The position numbers were made by a program, and so were the translations under genes. The notes beneath the pieces are model-generated. The model was not told where the DNA came from. It ran no database searches and saw only the letters and a program-made list of their open reading frames with translations. A DNA stretch of 64,000 nt from Microbacterium sp. ABRD28. GTDB lineage: Bacteria; Actinomycetota; Actinomycetes; Actinomycetales; Microbacteriaceae. Positions 44,186 through 51,432 of this stretch are shown piece after piece; the stretch's first letter is position 1, and every line of letters begins with the position of its first letter. The DNA lies in contig NZ_CP031015.1 of the NCBI RefSeq assembly GCF_003850245.1, positions 2,728,001-2,792,000 of the forward strand. Direction: 5' to 3'.

Positions 44186-44527
44186 TCACCATCCCCCGGA
44201 CAGCCCGCAGCTGCGCGCCGTCAGGGTCATCGGCAGGACGGGGTGCGCCGGCGCGACGGCCGATACGCACACGAGATCTCCTTCGTGCGACACGGTGCCC
44301 CGAGCACCCGCCACGGCAGCCCTGATCGCGCCGTGGACGCGATCACCGTCTTCGCCGCGCGCGGCGAGGCGCGCCGCGTCTGCGGCGGCGTCCTGAAGCC
44401 GCACCTGCTGGGCAGAAACCGTCAACGCGGCGACCGAAAGCAGGACCACGACGATGACGGCGGGCAGCGCCACCGCGAACTCGGCGACGACCGACCCCCG
44501 GTCGCCGCCGAGCTCACGGCCCCTCAC
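44186..44527 (-). CDS. TadE-family pilin-like protein
   Basis: 113 residues. The processing-type N-terminus GDRGSVVAEFAVALPAVIVV carries the Glu five residues into the hydrophobic helix, diagnostic for TadE pseudopilins; QQVRLQDAAADAARLAARGE follows. The ATG overlaps the end of the pilin gene fragment by 4 nt. Because an 8.5-kb element interrupts the upstream pilin, this gene and the next are now separated from tadA and the membrane component. Confidence 0.85.
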   Translation of the reverse strand: MRGRELGGDRGSVVAEFAVALPAVIVVVLLSVAALTVSAQQVRLQDAAADAARLAARGEDGDRVHGAIRAAVAGARGTVSHEGDLVCVSAVAPAHPVLPMTLTARSCGLSGGW

Positions 44528-44625
44528 GCCACCGTCAGGGCGAGGCGGACCAGTTCGGTCAGGATGCCCCGCACCTCGTCGCTGCGCATGATCAGGACGA
44601 GGAGGCCGGCGAAAGCGACGGCGGC
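44524..44625 (-). pseudogene. 3' part of DUF4244-type pilin gene, cut by element insertion
   Basis: The chromosomal part encodes the pilin C-terminus, AVAFAGLLVLIMRSDEVRGI then LTELVRLALTVA, and runs into tadE with a 4-nt overlap. Upstream the frame continues into foreign element sequence, so no start for a pilin exists here. Joined across the GGC core to the fragment at 53167-53286 it restores a 72-residue pilin. Confidence 0.9.
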
Positions 44626-44649
44626 AAGCGTGGCGGAATTAAGGCTGAA
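44623..44649. other. attL: left integration junction
   Basis: GGC core at 44623-44625 shared with the right end. The element-side arm at 44639-44649 reads TTCAGCCTTAA on the minus strand and matches the inverted arm at the right end at 9 of 11 positions. The two arms are equidistant from the centre of the core. Confidence 0.75.
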
Positions 44650-44707
44650 GTGTCGATGTCCGAGCGCGCCGCTAACGTAGACGCACCCCGGCGAGGGGCG
44701 AAACGGA

Positions 44708-45223
44708 ATGAGGACTGTTATGACCGACGCGGAAACTAAGGCTGCCGACGGCGAAACGAAAAAGTACAACATCGCTGAAGATCCCGACGAGCCGACGCTC
44801 GAAGACCTGACGTCGCCGGACTTGACCTTGAATGACGTTCTAGACGTCTTCTTCGGAACGGGCGAAGAGGCTGACGACGTTGAGATCCCCTTGACTCTCG
44901 TAGTCCAGGGATTGGTGGTCAGCGGCACAGCCATCAGCCGCCCTGCATGGGTGCGGGGACTAACGGAATCAGGCGGCGAAACGGAAGGAACCGTGACTCA
45001 CGCACTCCGCCTCCGCTGGGAGCAAGATCAGGTGGATTCAGTAGCGATGCGTGATCGGCGAATCGAAGCCGGACTGCCGAGCCTCACGAGGAAGTTCGTC
45101 CATCTCAAGGACGCCTCCCTCATGCCGAGCGGCGGGAATGGGCGAGTTGTCGCCCCCTACTTCCGGGCACGACTCAGCGAAATCGGCGGTTGGACACTCG
45201 GCGCCGCGACCTTCAACGAGTGA
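44708..45223 (+). CDS. Possible GvpU-like protein, cargo gene of the element
   Basis: 171 residues; ATG at 44708, or 44720 where AGGA lies 5 nt upstream. The first 50 residues are acidic and Lys-rich with lower GC than the rest. The core has VEIPLTLVVQGLVVSGTAI and KFVHLKDASLMPSG, ending in FRARLSEIGGWTLGAATF. From memory this order (TLxVxGxxVSG, FIHLK, WRGxLxxVDGFxLG) resembles the gas-vesicle accessory family GvpU, but no gas-vesicle genes are nearby, so a different role is likely. It is the only rightward gene at this end and could be a fitness or defence cargo. Confidence 0.5.
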   Translation: MRTVMTDAETKAADGETKKYNIAEDPDEPTLEDLTSPDLTLNDVLDVFFGTGEEADDVEIPLTLVVQGLVVSGTAISRPAWVRGLTESGGETEGTVTHALRLRWEQDQVDSVAMRDRRIEAGLPSLTRKFVHLKDASLMPSGGNGRVVAPYFRARLSEIGGWTLGAATFNE

Positions 45224-45228
45224 CGCAG

Positions 45229-45264
45229 AAGCGGCCCGTGCGCACTTTCGCCCACGGGCCGCTT
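45229..45264. terminator. Bidirectional terminator inside the element
   Basis: Perfect 12-bp stem (45229-45240 with 45253-45264), 12-nt loop, between the convergent GvpU-like gene and the leftward operon. Confidence 0.75.
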
Positions 45265-45282
45265 GCGAACCGATGCAGAGGA

Positions 45283-45462
45283 CTACGCCCGCCTCGTCGC
45301 CGCTGCCGCCTGGCGCTGGGACGGCGTGTAGATACTGACGCTCCGTTCGTGATCGCTGCGCCGAGCGAAATCGGCTTGGCGCTGCGAAGGTGTCTTCCGT
45401 CGCTCGAGCTCGGCGACGAGCTTGCTCTCGCGCTTCTCAAGGCGCTTGGTGTCTTCAGTCAC
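45283..45462 (-). CDS. 59-residue basic protein with TPSQRQA repeat
   Basis: Last gene of the leftward operon. The GTG at 45462 was chosen because it overlaps the previous stop by 4 nt and has AGGAG just upstream; an in-frame ATG at 45498 would overlap by 40 nt. The product is highly charged and helical (KRLEKRESKLVAELERRKTP) and contains the segment TPSQRQA twice, followed by Ala/Arg. Function unknown; nucleic-acid binding is possible. Confidence 0.6.
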   Translation of the reverse strand: MTEDTKRLEKRESKLVAELERRKTPSQRQADFARRSDHERSVSIYTPSQRQAAAATRRA

Positions 45463-45767
45463 GGTCGGATCTCCTGTCGGTGGTGGTTGGTCTTCCATAC
45501 CGCGGCGAGGCGCGCGAATTCGGCATCCTCTTCCTCGGTGCTCTCGTCGAGCGCGAGCAATTCCCGCAGGCGCTCTCGCACGTAGTCGACGTCGCTCTCA
45601 CGCTCAAGGCGCTGCCATTCCGCTATCCGTTTCCGGCGTTTGGGGAAGGTGTGGTCAAGCCACACGAGGCAGGCGACCAGGAAGTCGGGGTCGCTGCGAT
45701 AGTCGACGCGGCGGGGTCGCTCGGGGTGAAGCTTCACACCGCACGACCAGCATTCGGTCTCGTCCAC
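45459..45767 (-). CDS. Small element protein with N-terminal CxxC
   Basis: 102 residues, GTG start 4 nt after the previous stop. N-terminus DETECWSCGVKLHPERPRR has one CxxC pair, half of a zinc ribbon. The middle has DFLVACLVWLDHTFPKRRKR, and the rest is acidic/basic helical (DYVRERLRELLALDESTEEE). No known family. Part of the nine-gene operon. Confidence 0.6.
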   Translation of the reverse strand: MDETECWSCGVKLHPERPRRVDYRSDPDFLVACLVWLDHTFPKRRKRIAEWQRLERESDVDYVRERLRELLALDESTEEEDAEFARLAAVWKTNHHRQEIRP

Positions 45768-45771
45768 TGGC

Positions 45772-46092
45772 TTAGGAGAAGCGGGCGCCCGAGATGGCGA
45801 CGTCGGCGCTTCCGCTCGTGAGGCTGTCGAGCCGCACGCGGAACGCGATGTATGGCGCGACGTTCAGCCGCCACGCGCCCGTCCCGGTCGCGATCTCCGT
45901 CAGCACGTCACGGCCGACGACCCGCGTCGCCGACACGGGAAAGAATCGCCCCGGTCGGACGGCGGCCTCGAAGACGGCGATGAGGTCGAGCGCGTCGGGC
46001 GCGTCGATGTCGACGGCAACGACGGCCACCTCGGTCACGTCGAGCGTGACGGCGTCGCCGGGAGTGGTGAGGGTTGCTCGTGTGTTCTTCAC
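45772..46092 (-). CDS. Element protein of unknown function, beta-rich
   Basis: 106 residues; GTG with AAAGGAAAA upstream. Beta-strand-rich sequence with TEVAVVAVDIDAPDALDLI, RFFPVSATRVVGRDVLTEI and APYIAFRVRLDSLTSGSADV. The shape resembles small phage structural or head-completion proteins, but there is no diagnostic motif, so no function is assigned. Confidence 0.55.
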   Translation of the reverse strand: MKNTRATLTTPGDAVTLDVTEVAVVAVDIDAPDALDLIAVFEAAVRPGRFFPVSATRVVGRDVLTEIATGTGAWRLNVAPYIAFRVRLDSLTSGSADVAISGARFS

Positions 46093-46129
46093 GGTGCGTT
46101 TTCCTTTCGGTGGGGTGATGTCGGGGGGC

Positions 46130-46663
46130 TTAGAGGTCGTCGTCGTCGTAGATCGGCGCGATCAGGCGCCCGTCTGGAAGTTGGATCGCGGTGACACCGA
46201 CCCGCCTGCGCCGTTTTCCCCGCTTCTTGGGCTCATCGGGCGCGGGGGTGCGATCCGTCGCGGGAGCGGGCGGCGTGGCCCGCGGGGGGCGCGGTTTCGG
46301 GGTGACCGGCTGTCCTTTCCGCTCCTGCGCGACCCTGGCCGACTCTTCTGCCGCGCGTCGGGCGTACCAGTCGCCCACGCGCGTCACGGCGAAGAGGTCG
46401 CGATTCTCGGCCTCCCGCCGAGGGAGCTTCGGCTCGACGGATGGATGACGTTCGCGCTCGGCGGCGAGGTAGGTCGCCCTCCACTCGGCGCGCTCGGTCG
46501 GGCTCATCCGGTCCCAACGCCGGCGCGCCTTCGCGAGGCGACGATCGAACTCGATGCCGGTCTCCGACGGCGTATCGCCGCCGAGACGTGCGGCGGCTTC
46601 GCTGAGCGCTTCGAGCACGGGGTCGAAGCGTGGTTCGGTGCTCTTGCGTCTAACCCTGGGCAT
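46130..46663 (-). CDS. Basic element protein of unknown function
   Basis: 177 residues, Shine-Dalgarno GAGAGGAGG. Rich in Arg/Glu helices at the N-terminus (EFDRRLAKARRRWDRMSPTE), then a Pro/Lys/Arg-rich linker (PVTPKPRPPRATPPAPATDR, KKRGKRRRR) and a short C-terminus ending in DDDDL. The linker suggests flexible nucleic-acid contact. The start overlaps the preceding gene by 14 nt. Confidence 0.55.
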   Translation of the reverse strand: MPRVRRKSTEPRFDPVLEALSEAAARLGGDTPSETGIEFDRRLAKARRRWDRMSPTERAEWRATYLAAERERHPSVEPKLPRREAENRDLFAVTRVGDWYARRAAEESARVAQERKGQPVTPKPRPPRATPPAPATDRTPAPDEPKKRGKRRRRVGVTAIQLPDGRLIAPIYDDDDL

Positions 46664-47033
46664 CGTCGCCTCCTCTCAGATTGAGACCGAGAAGGCGGGC
46701 GCGCTGCGCTTCCACGGATGCCAGGAAGCGGTAAAGCGCCGTCCGCTCGCCCTGTGAGTCGGCGAGGGCGAGGTCGACATGAGCCTTTTTCACGAGGGCG
46801 TCGAGGCGATCCTCGACCTCGATGCGCAGCTGTTCCGCCTCGGCCTCACCGAGGCGCGCGTACGCAACTCGGGCGAGCTCCTGCGCCTCGACGATTGAGA
46901 TTCCGAGCCGGTCGGCGATGTCGCCCCACGAGAATCCCTCGCGGCGCATTACGACCGCGCGGAGGGCGCGCTCGACGGCGCGATCCGCTTCGATCTCTGC
47001 GCGGGCGATTTCGAGATCCTTCTTCTTGCTCAC
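46650..47033 (-). CDS. HTH protein resembling phage terminase small subunit
   Basis: 127 residues, GTG overlapping the previous stop by 4 nt. A helix-turn-helix is readable in REGFSWGDIADRLGISIVEA. It is followed by a long helix and the ending LASVEAQRARLLGLNLRGGD, the 'RRAxLLGL' tail that is frequent in small terminase subunits and related phage HTH proteins. If it is a terminase small subunit, it would direct packaging of the element DNA by a helper phage, because no large subunit is present. This is inference. Confidence 0.5.
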   Translation of the reverse strand: MSKKKDLEIARAEIEADRAVERALRAVVMRREGFSWGDIADRLGISIVEAQELARVAYARLGEAEAEQLRIEVEDRLDALVKKAHVDLALADSQGERTALYRFLASVEAQRARLLGLNLRGGDDAQG

Positions 47034-47803
47034 GATTCCTCGTCTCCGTCGTCGCCCTCGTCGTCGTCGTCGAGGTCGGGCGCCTCGTCTGCCTCGGCCT
47101 CGAGCCGAGAACGCGCGGTCTGCTCCTTCTCGGCGGCATCGAGATCGTCGAGCACTCGCTTAGCGAAGCCGATCGCTTTGACGAGGCGGTCTGCGGCGAT
47201 CTGAGCGTGAACCTCGGGAGCGCGACCTTCGCCGAATTCGTCGGCGCTGTTCTTGCTGGCCGCGGGCGGGACGGGCGCAAAGTCGTCACCGCCGACCACG
47301 CGCGGGAGCGCGGCGAGGAGCGCCGTCGACGATGCGACCTTCGCGCCGGCCTGACGGGCGATCCCGAGTGCGGATGCGAGCTCGAGAATGCCTGCCTCGG
47401 CGTCTGAGCGTGCTTCGGCGGCGAGAGCGGGCGCGTGGTGCGCCAGCGTCTCGAGGTAGCTCATGCGAAGCGCCCCGAGTGCCGCCGTGGCGGCCGTGAA
47501 GTCGAGCTCGGCGTCCTCGACGCGCTCGATGGCGGCGAGCTTCTTCTTCTTGAGCGCCTTCTTGTCAGGCACCTTGCCGTCGCTCCCGGCCTGGAACGCG
47601 GCTCGGTTCGTCTCTCGGGCGACACCGTCGGCTTCTCGGCGGGCGGCGGTGAGTTCGCGCCACGCGGTCTTCTGCGCCGCGTGCGCCTCGATGCACTTGA
47701 CGCTGATATCGCGGACAGCGGCGACCGACGAGGTCGGCAGGACGTGGAGCGTCCAGTGACCGCCTGCGCCGGACCACGAGAGCTGAGTAGTTGAGTCGGG
47801 CAT
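47030..47803 (-). CDS. Acidic, helical element protein of unknown function
   Basis: 257 residues with Shine-Dalgarno AAGGAG. A short beta-rich N-terminus (TQLSWSGAGGHWTLHVLPTS) is followed by extended helices rich in Ala, Glu and Lys (KALKKKKLAAIERVEDAELD) and a very acidic C-terminus (DLDDDDEGDDGDEES). Coiled-coil-like heptads are visible between about 35 and 115. No family is recognised. Directly downstream of the prim-pol gene (6 nt), so it may help replication. Confidence 0.55.
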   Translation of the reverse strand: MPDSTTQLSWSGAGGHWTLHVLPTSSVAAVRDISVKCIEAHAAQKTAWRELTAARREADGVARETNRAAFQAGSDGKVPDKKALKKKKLAAIERVEDAELDFTAATAALGALRMSYLETLAHHAPALAAEARSDAEAGILELASALGIARQAGAKVASSTALLAALPRVVGGDDFAPVPPAASKNSADEFGEGRAPEVHAQIAADRLVKAIGFAKRVLDDLDAAEKEQTARSRLEAEADEAPDLDDDDEGDDGDEES

Positions 47804-47809
47804 GGTGGG

Positions 47810-49828
47810 TTACTCCTTTTCGGTGGTGGGTTTGGCGATGGCGCCGACGTCGATGCCCTCGGCGAGGGTGTAACGCCACGTGGTGGTCTCGCGGAGGGCA
47901 AGCCCGACGGTGGCGACCTCCTCGTCGACGGTGAGAAGGCCGAGGAGGTGGAGCGCCTGTAGTTGCCGGTCAACGGTCGAGCGGGGCTTCTGTACGCGCT
48001 TCACGACGTCCCGCAGCGGCGTCCAAGGGTGGGCGGCGACGTCCTCGAGGATCTCGAGCCGCAGCGGCGGCATCGAATCGCGCGCGACGCGGATCGCGAG
48101 GGCGAGCGCATCCTCAGCGGAGAGGCCGACCGCGACCCCGCCGCGGTAGATCTGTGCGAGTTGCTTCGCGAAACGGGTCGGCATCTCGGGCGCGTGGGAG
48201 TCGATGACGTTGCCCCGATAGTCCAGATCGACGGCGGTGCGGGCGAGGGTGACGAGATCCGCCGCCGCGAGGATGCGCGCGGCGTCTTCGTCGCCGGGAC
48301 CGTCGGCGCTGAGATCTGCGCCCTCGAGCACGCCCGCAACCGTGGCGGCGAGCTCGGCGCGCATCGCCTCTTCGCTGCCGGTATTGCCGATCGCCTTGCG
48401 TCCTGCGGCGATGCGTCCCGTGGTGGAGTCCATGCGGACGACGACGAAGCGGTCGCCGAATGCGGCGATGGTGTCGGCGTGTGTGCGATCCCATGCGGTC
48501 GTCACGGCGCCGATGACCGTGATCCGGCCTCGCCACTCAAGGGAACGTCCGCCGTCGGTGCCGACGTTACGCACCCAGTGACCGTCGTACACCTCGCGCA
48601 GCGCGGCGAAGACTTGAGCGCGTGCGTCGCGGCTCATCGAGAGCATCGAAGTCACGTCTTTCGCGACGAGGATGCCGCGATCGCCGATCTCGCGCAGTAG
48701 GCCGCCCGTTGCGCTCGCGGTGCGTTCGCCCTTCGAGGTCGCCGACAAGAGCGCGCCCTCCGAGGCGATCGCCGAGACGACGTGAGCGCCCGCGCCGGCG
48801 AGTGGCTGGACCGTTTCCGTCTTCGCGTTGCCCGAGCCCGAGATGACGAGGAGCCAAGCGGGATCGCCGTCCATGCGGTCGATGACCGCGGCGGCGAGCA
48901 CGGCGTTGAGCGCCTGTAGGTCGTAGTCGATGCCTAGCCACCCGCGGAAGGCTTCGTGACAGGCGGCGAGAGTCACGGGGACCACTCGCCGGGGGCGGTT
49001 CCGCTCCTTGATCGCTCGCTTCTCGACCTTCGAGAGCTTGAACGATGGCAACGGCAGGCCGAAGCGTCGCACACTGCCCGCGAGCGCCTTGTCGAAGTGC
49101 CCGAGGTAGTCGGCCGACCATCCGCGCCCGTAGGTGTCTCGGGCGGCGTCGAGCACAGCCGCGACGCCGGGCTCGCCTGCCTGCCCGAGCTTCACGAGCT
49201 CTGCGACTGCTTCGAGGAGGTCGCCGTGACTCATCCCGCTCGATCGGAAGCGGCGCGCTGCCTTCTTGACTGACTTCGACGGCTTGCCCCCGACGAGTCG
49301 CGAGCGGAACGCTTCGACGCTCGCGCGCGTGCGCGGCGCGGCCTGCCGTGGCTCGCCCGAGACGAGCCAGTCGGGCGCCGACGCGAGTGCGTCGAGCGAT
49401 GTCGGAGGGGCGGTGTAAAGGACGGCGTACGAGTTGCCCGTGCGGCGGTCGATGCCGCTGCCCTTCTCGAAGAGATCCGCGGATCCGTTAGGCGGCTCGA
49501 CGCCGTCGGGCACGGCGAAAAAGGCATGCACGCCGCCCGAGGGGGTGTCTTGCGTCCACGTCGCCGGGAGAGGATGCCCTAGGCGCTCAAGCGTTGCGAC
49601 GCCGTCCTTGTCGCCCTTCACGTCGAGATCCGCGATCGCGAGCCCCGACGGGCCGGCGACGATGCCGGGGAGCGCCTCGGGGTGCTTCTCCCACCACGCG
49701 CGGATGCGGTCAGGGTCGGCGCTCGCGTCGGTGAGGCCGCGCTTCGTGAGCGGCGTCTTGTCTACGCCGCACGGGATGACGTGCCAGCCAAGCACAGCGG
49801 CGGCGAGGGCGTGGTCGAGTGCGCTCAT
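47810..49828 (-). CDS. Prim-pol replication protein with helicase-like P-loop domain
   Basis: 672 residues. N-terminal bifunctional primase/polymerase domain (AEP fold): PLTKRGLTDASADPDRI, catalytic D67 and D69 in SGLAIADLDVKGDKDG, and H101 in DTPSGGVHAFFAVP. The C-terminal half has a P-loop-like WLLVISGSGNAKTETVQ (about 326-340), RGILVAKDVTSML as a Walker-B-like strand, and a region similar to plasmid/phage helicase cores. The last 90 residues look like a winged helix (VVKRVQKPRSTVDRQLQAL). It probably starts and unwinds replication of the element. The ATG overlaps the previous stop by 4 nt. Confidence 0.82.
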   Translation of the reverse strand: MSALDHALAAAVLGWHVIPCGVDKTPLTKRGLTDASADPDRIRAWWEKHPEALPGIVAGPSGLAIADLDVKGDKDGVATLERLGHPLPATWTQDTPSGGVHAFFAVPDGVEPPNGSADLFEKGSGIDRRTGNSYAVLYTAPPTSLDALASAPDWLVSGEPRQAAPRTRASVEAFRSRLVGGKPSKSVKKAARRFRSSGMSHGDLLEAVAELVKLGQAGEPGVAAVLDAARDTYGRGWSADYLGHFDKALAGSVRRFGLPLPSFKLSKVEKRAIKERNRPRRVVPVTLAACHEAFRGWLGIDYDLQALNAVLAAAVIDRMDGDPAWLLVISGSGNAKTETVQPLAGAGAHVVSAIASEGALLSATSKGERTASATGGLLREIGDRGILVAKDVTSMLSMSRDARAQVFAALREVYDGHWVRNVGTDGGRSLEWRGRITVIGAVTTAWDRTHADTIAAFGDRFVVVRMDSTTGRIAAGRKAIGNTGSEEAMRAELAATVAGVLEGADLSADGPGDEDAARILAAADLVTLARTAVDLDYRGNVIDSHAPEMPTRFAKQLAQIYRGGVAVGLSAEDALALAIRVARDSMPPLRLEILEDVAAHPWTPLRDVVKRVQKPRSTVDRQLQALHLLGLLTVDEEVATVGLALRETTTWRYTLAEGIDVGAIAKPTTEKE

Positions 49829-50190
49829 TTGCCTGCCTCGTGGCCGTTGCGCATCGCTTGGGCGACGGCCTCAGCGGTCGCCATGCGAAGAAGGAGGATC
49901 GCCTGACGGCGTCGGGCTTCGGGGCTTGACCATTCCCGATCCGGCCAGCGCCGATCCACCTCCTCGAGCCACGGCGCGAGGGCGGCGGCGGATGGCTGCG
50001 GGGGACGCTTCTTCGTAGGCGGGAGCCCTTGCGCGGCGCGCTTCGCCGCCTTCTTCGCGTTCGTCACCTCGGCGCCTCGACGTCCGCGCTCGGCCCGCTC
50101 CTCGGGGCTCATGTTCATTGCGGCCTTGAGCCCGCCGAGCGCGCGGCTCGCCCGCGTCGCGTCGGACGGCTGACGGTTCTCACCGCTCAT
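49825..50190 (-). CDS. Small basic element protein, possible DNA-binding
   Basis: 121 residues, ATG overlapping the preceding stop by 4 nt. The N-terminal half is basic and Ala-rich (MNMSPEERAERGRRGAEVTN, KKAAKRAAQGLPPTKKRPPQ), then APWLEEVDRRWPDREWSSPE and a helical end. No recognised family. Immediately upstream of the prim-pol gene, where origin-binding or loading proteins are often found in small replicons. Confidence 0.55.
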   Translation of the reverse strand: MSGENRQPSDATRASRALGGLKAAMNMSPEERAERGRRGAEVTNAKKAAKRAAQGLPPTKKRPPQPSAAALAPWLEEVDRRWPDREWSSPEARRRQAILLLRMATAEAVAQAMRNGHEAGK

Positions 50191-50366
50191 CGCGCGGCCG
50201 CCAGGAGAGCGGAGATGCGGAGGGCGCGCGACGTCTCAGGGGCGGGGAGATCCGCCACGAGAGCGGCGATGACGCCGTCAGGGTCTGGGAAAAGCTCGTC
50301 GAGCGGGTCGACGGTGGGGGCGACGGTGGCCACGATGGGGAGCCCAATCGGTCGGACCGCGAGCAC
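50187..50366 (-). CDS. 59-residue protein, first gene of the element's leftward operon
   Basis: GTG at 50366, stop overlapping the next ATG by 4 nt. The product is mildly hydrophobic with TVDPLDELFPDPDGVIAAL and ends SRALRISALLAAAR. No Shine-Dalgarno is clear and the next upstream codon in frame is a stop. The evidence is the tight overlap and codon bias; function unknown. Confidence 0.45.
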   Translation of the reverse strand: MLAVRPIGLPIVATVAPTVDPLDELFPDPDGVIAALVADLPAPETSRALRISALLAAAR

Positions 50367-50620
50367 TCATTTCCCGATGTCGGGCCGAGTGTCGGTCGAC
50401 CGGCTGTAGCCTCCGCCGCTTCCGCGGTGGGTTTGGAGCCGTCCCCCGCAAAGGATGGTCGTCCTGTGCGGTGCGGTGTCGGTGATTCCCCGGTGCATCG
50501 GTCCGGAGCCCTAGCCGCGATCCACGACCGCCAGCAACTCCCGGATCTGTGTCCTAGATGTCCACCGGGCCTGTCGGCGATTCAACGCCTGCGGTCGAGA
50601 CCACCTTAACGCCTAAGCAA

Positions 50621-50630
50621 GCGTGCACGC
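50621..50630. promoter_or_regulatory. Palindrome GCGTGCACGC, possible operator
   Basis: Perfect 10-bp palindrome about 255 nt upstream of the leftward operon; flanks CAA/AAG are not symmetric. Confidence 0.3.
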
Positions 50631-50754
50631 AAGCCGGAAATGGCATCTGATCGGGTACTTTCGCCTATTAGGTGAGAGGAGGCCGCCGAGGCTCACCAGA
50701 TTTGGCGGAAGGGGTGTGTACTCCCGACGACGCCTCTTCCGGGGGGTGGGGGGG

Positions 50755-50863
50755 TAGTGCCGTTTCTGGTTAATCTCGACGTCACTATTTTGCGATTTTC
50801 GCGTCAGTTGTTGCCGTAACGCGCTACGTCTCTACGGGGGTAGGGGGTGTAGCCGTTTCTGGT
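50755..50863 (+). repeat. Direct repeat GCCGTTTCTGGT with G-rich flanks
   Basis: Exact 12-mer at 50759-50770 and 50852-50863, 93 nt apart, each preceded by a GGGGG/TAG-containing tract. A candidate iteron or regulator site; only two copies. Confidence 0.45.
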
Positions 50864-51073
50864 GAGGTCATGGAGACTCGGAGCGCATCGGGGAGTGAGT
50901 TAGCGTGCGGGTTCGGATTAACCCCGTGGCGACAGGGCGAGTTGTGACCGCCGCGCGAGACTCGGGGTAGTCGCCCCCACCGCCTCGAGATAACGCGCCG
51001 GGGTCCGCGCCATTAGCAACAGCGCCCGCCGTCGCTATCCGAGCGCACCCGAAGCGATGTCTGAGCCTGCGAC

Positions 51074-51079
51074 TACCGT
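51074..51079 (+). promoter_or_regulatory. -10 box of the 51086 gene (leaderless type)
   Basis: TACCGT, 6 nt before the ATG. Confidence 0.5.
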
Positions 51080-51085
51080 TCTCGC

Positions 51086-51259
51086 ATGGCCACATACCTC
51101 CAACTCAGAGACGCCGCCGAAGAGGCTCATCGACAGGCGGCGGCAATCGCACGCGGTAACCCCGAGAGCGAGCAAGTTCGCATTCTCGCGATCGCGACAG
51201 CCGAGACAGCGCGCGTCGTCGCCGAGCTGGCGCGGAAGGTACGCGACCTCGACGATTAG
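51086..51259 (+). CDS. 57-residue helical element protein
   Basis: ATG 6 nt after a TACCGT box, no Shine-Dalgarno (leaderless). Product: MATYLQLRDAAEEAHRQAAA followed by helices to the end at DLDD; entirely helical and amphipathic, with alternating acidic and basic residues. The function is unknown; size and position suit a small regulator. Codon use is actinobacterial. Confidence 0.55.
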   Translation: MATYLQLRDAAEEAHRQAAAIARGNPESEQVRILAIATAETARVVAELARKVRDLDD

Positions 51260-51264
51260 GCGGG

Positions 51265-51270
51265 TACGCT
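51265..51270 (+). promoter_or_regulatory. -10 box of the zinc-ribbon gene (leaderless type)
   Basis: TACGCT, 6 nt before the GTG at 51277. Confidence 0.5.
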
Positions 51271-51276
51271 CGCCCC

Positions 51277-51432
51277 GTGGATCTGATCGAGCAGCCGCGA
51301 TGCCCGAATTGCGGCGTCGTGATGCGTGACGAGCCGGGCGCCTACCGCTGTCCCGCTTGCGGTCGCGTCATCGAGGTCGCGGACGTGCCGCCGGCGCCTG
51401 TCTTCGACGGTCCCGCGATCCACGGCGGCTAG
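51277..51432 (+). CDS. 51-residue zinc-ribbon protein of the element
   Basis: GTG start leaderless after TACGCT. Two CxxC pairs (RCPNCGVV and RCPACGRV) about 17 residues apart form a rubredoxin-like zinc ribbon covering most of the protein. Its ending overlaps the convergent gene by 4 nt. Small zinc ribbons can bind nucleic acid or polymerase; no specific role can be assigned. Confidence 0.6.
   Translation: MDLIEQPRCPNCGVVMRDEPGAYRCPACGRVIEVADVPPAPVFDGPAIHGG

Larger units (their letters stand above)
50367..51073. promoter_or_regulatory. 0.7-kb non-coding control region of the element
   Basis: No convincing gene. It lies between the leftward operon and the rightward small genes, so promoters for the operon and possibly the replication origin are expected here. 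It contains a 10-bp palindrome (50621-50630), an AT-richer stretch (about 50640-50830), long G tracts (50741-50754, 50836-50847) and a duplicated 12-mer. It is the only such region in the element. Confidence 0.6.

Noticed and set aside
45283..45498. Longer version of the TPSQRQA protein starting at ATG 45498
   Set aside because: It would overlap the upstream gene by 40 nt; the GTG at 45462 has AGGAG and a 4-nt overlap like its neighbours.
50427..50609. 60-codon plus-strand frame in the element control region
   Set aside because: No Shine-Dalgarno or leaderless box, Pro/Arg-rich shadow-like composition, and no overlap-type link to a neighbour.
50621..50863. CRISPR array in the element control region
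   Set aside because: Only two copies of a 12-mer and no regular spacers. No cas gene is seen anywhere in the window.
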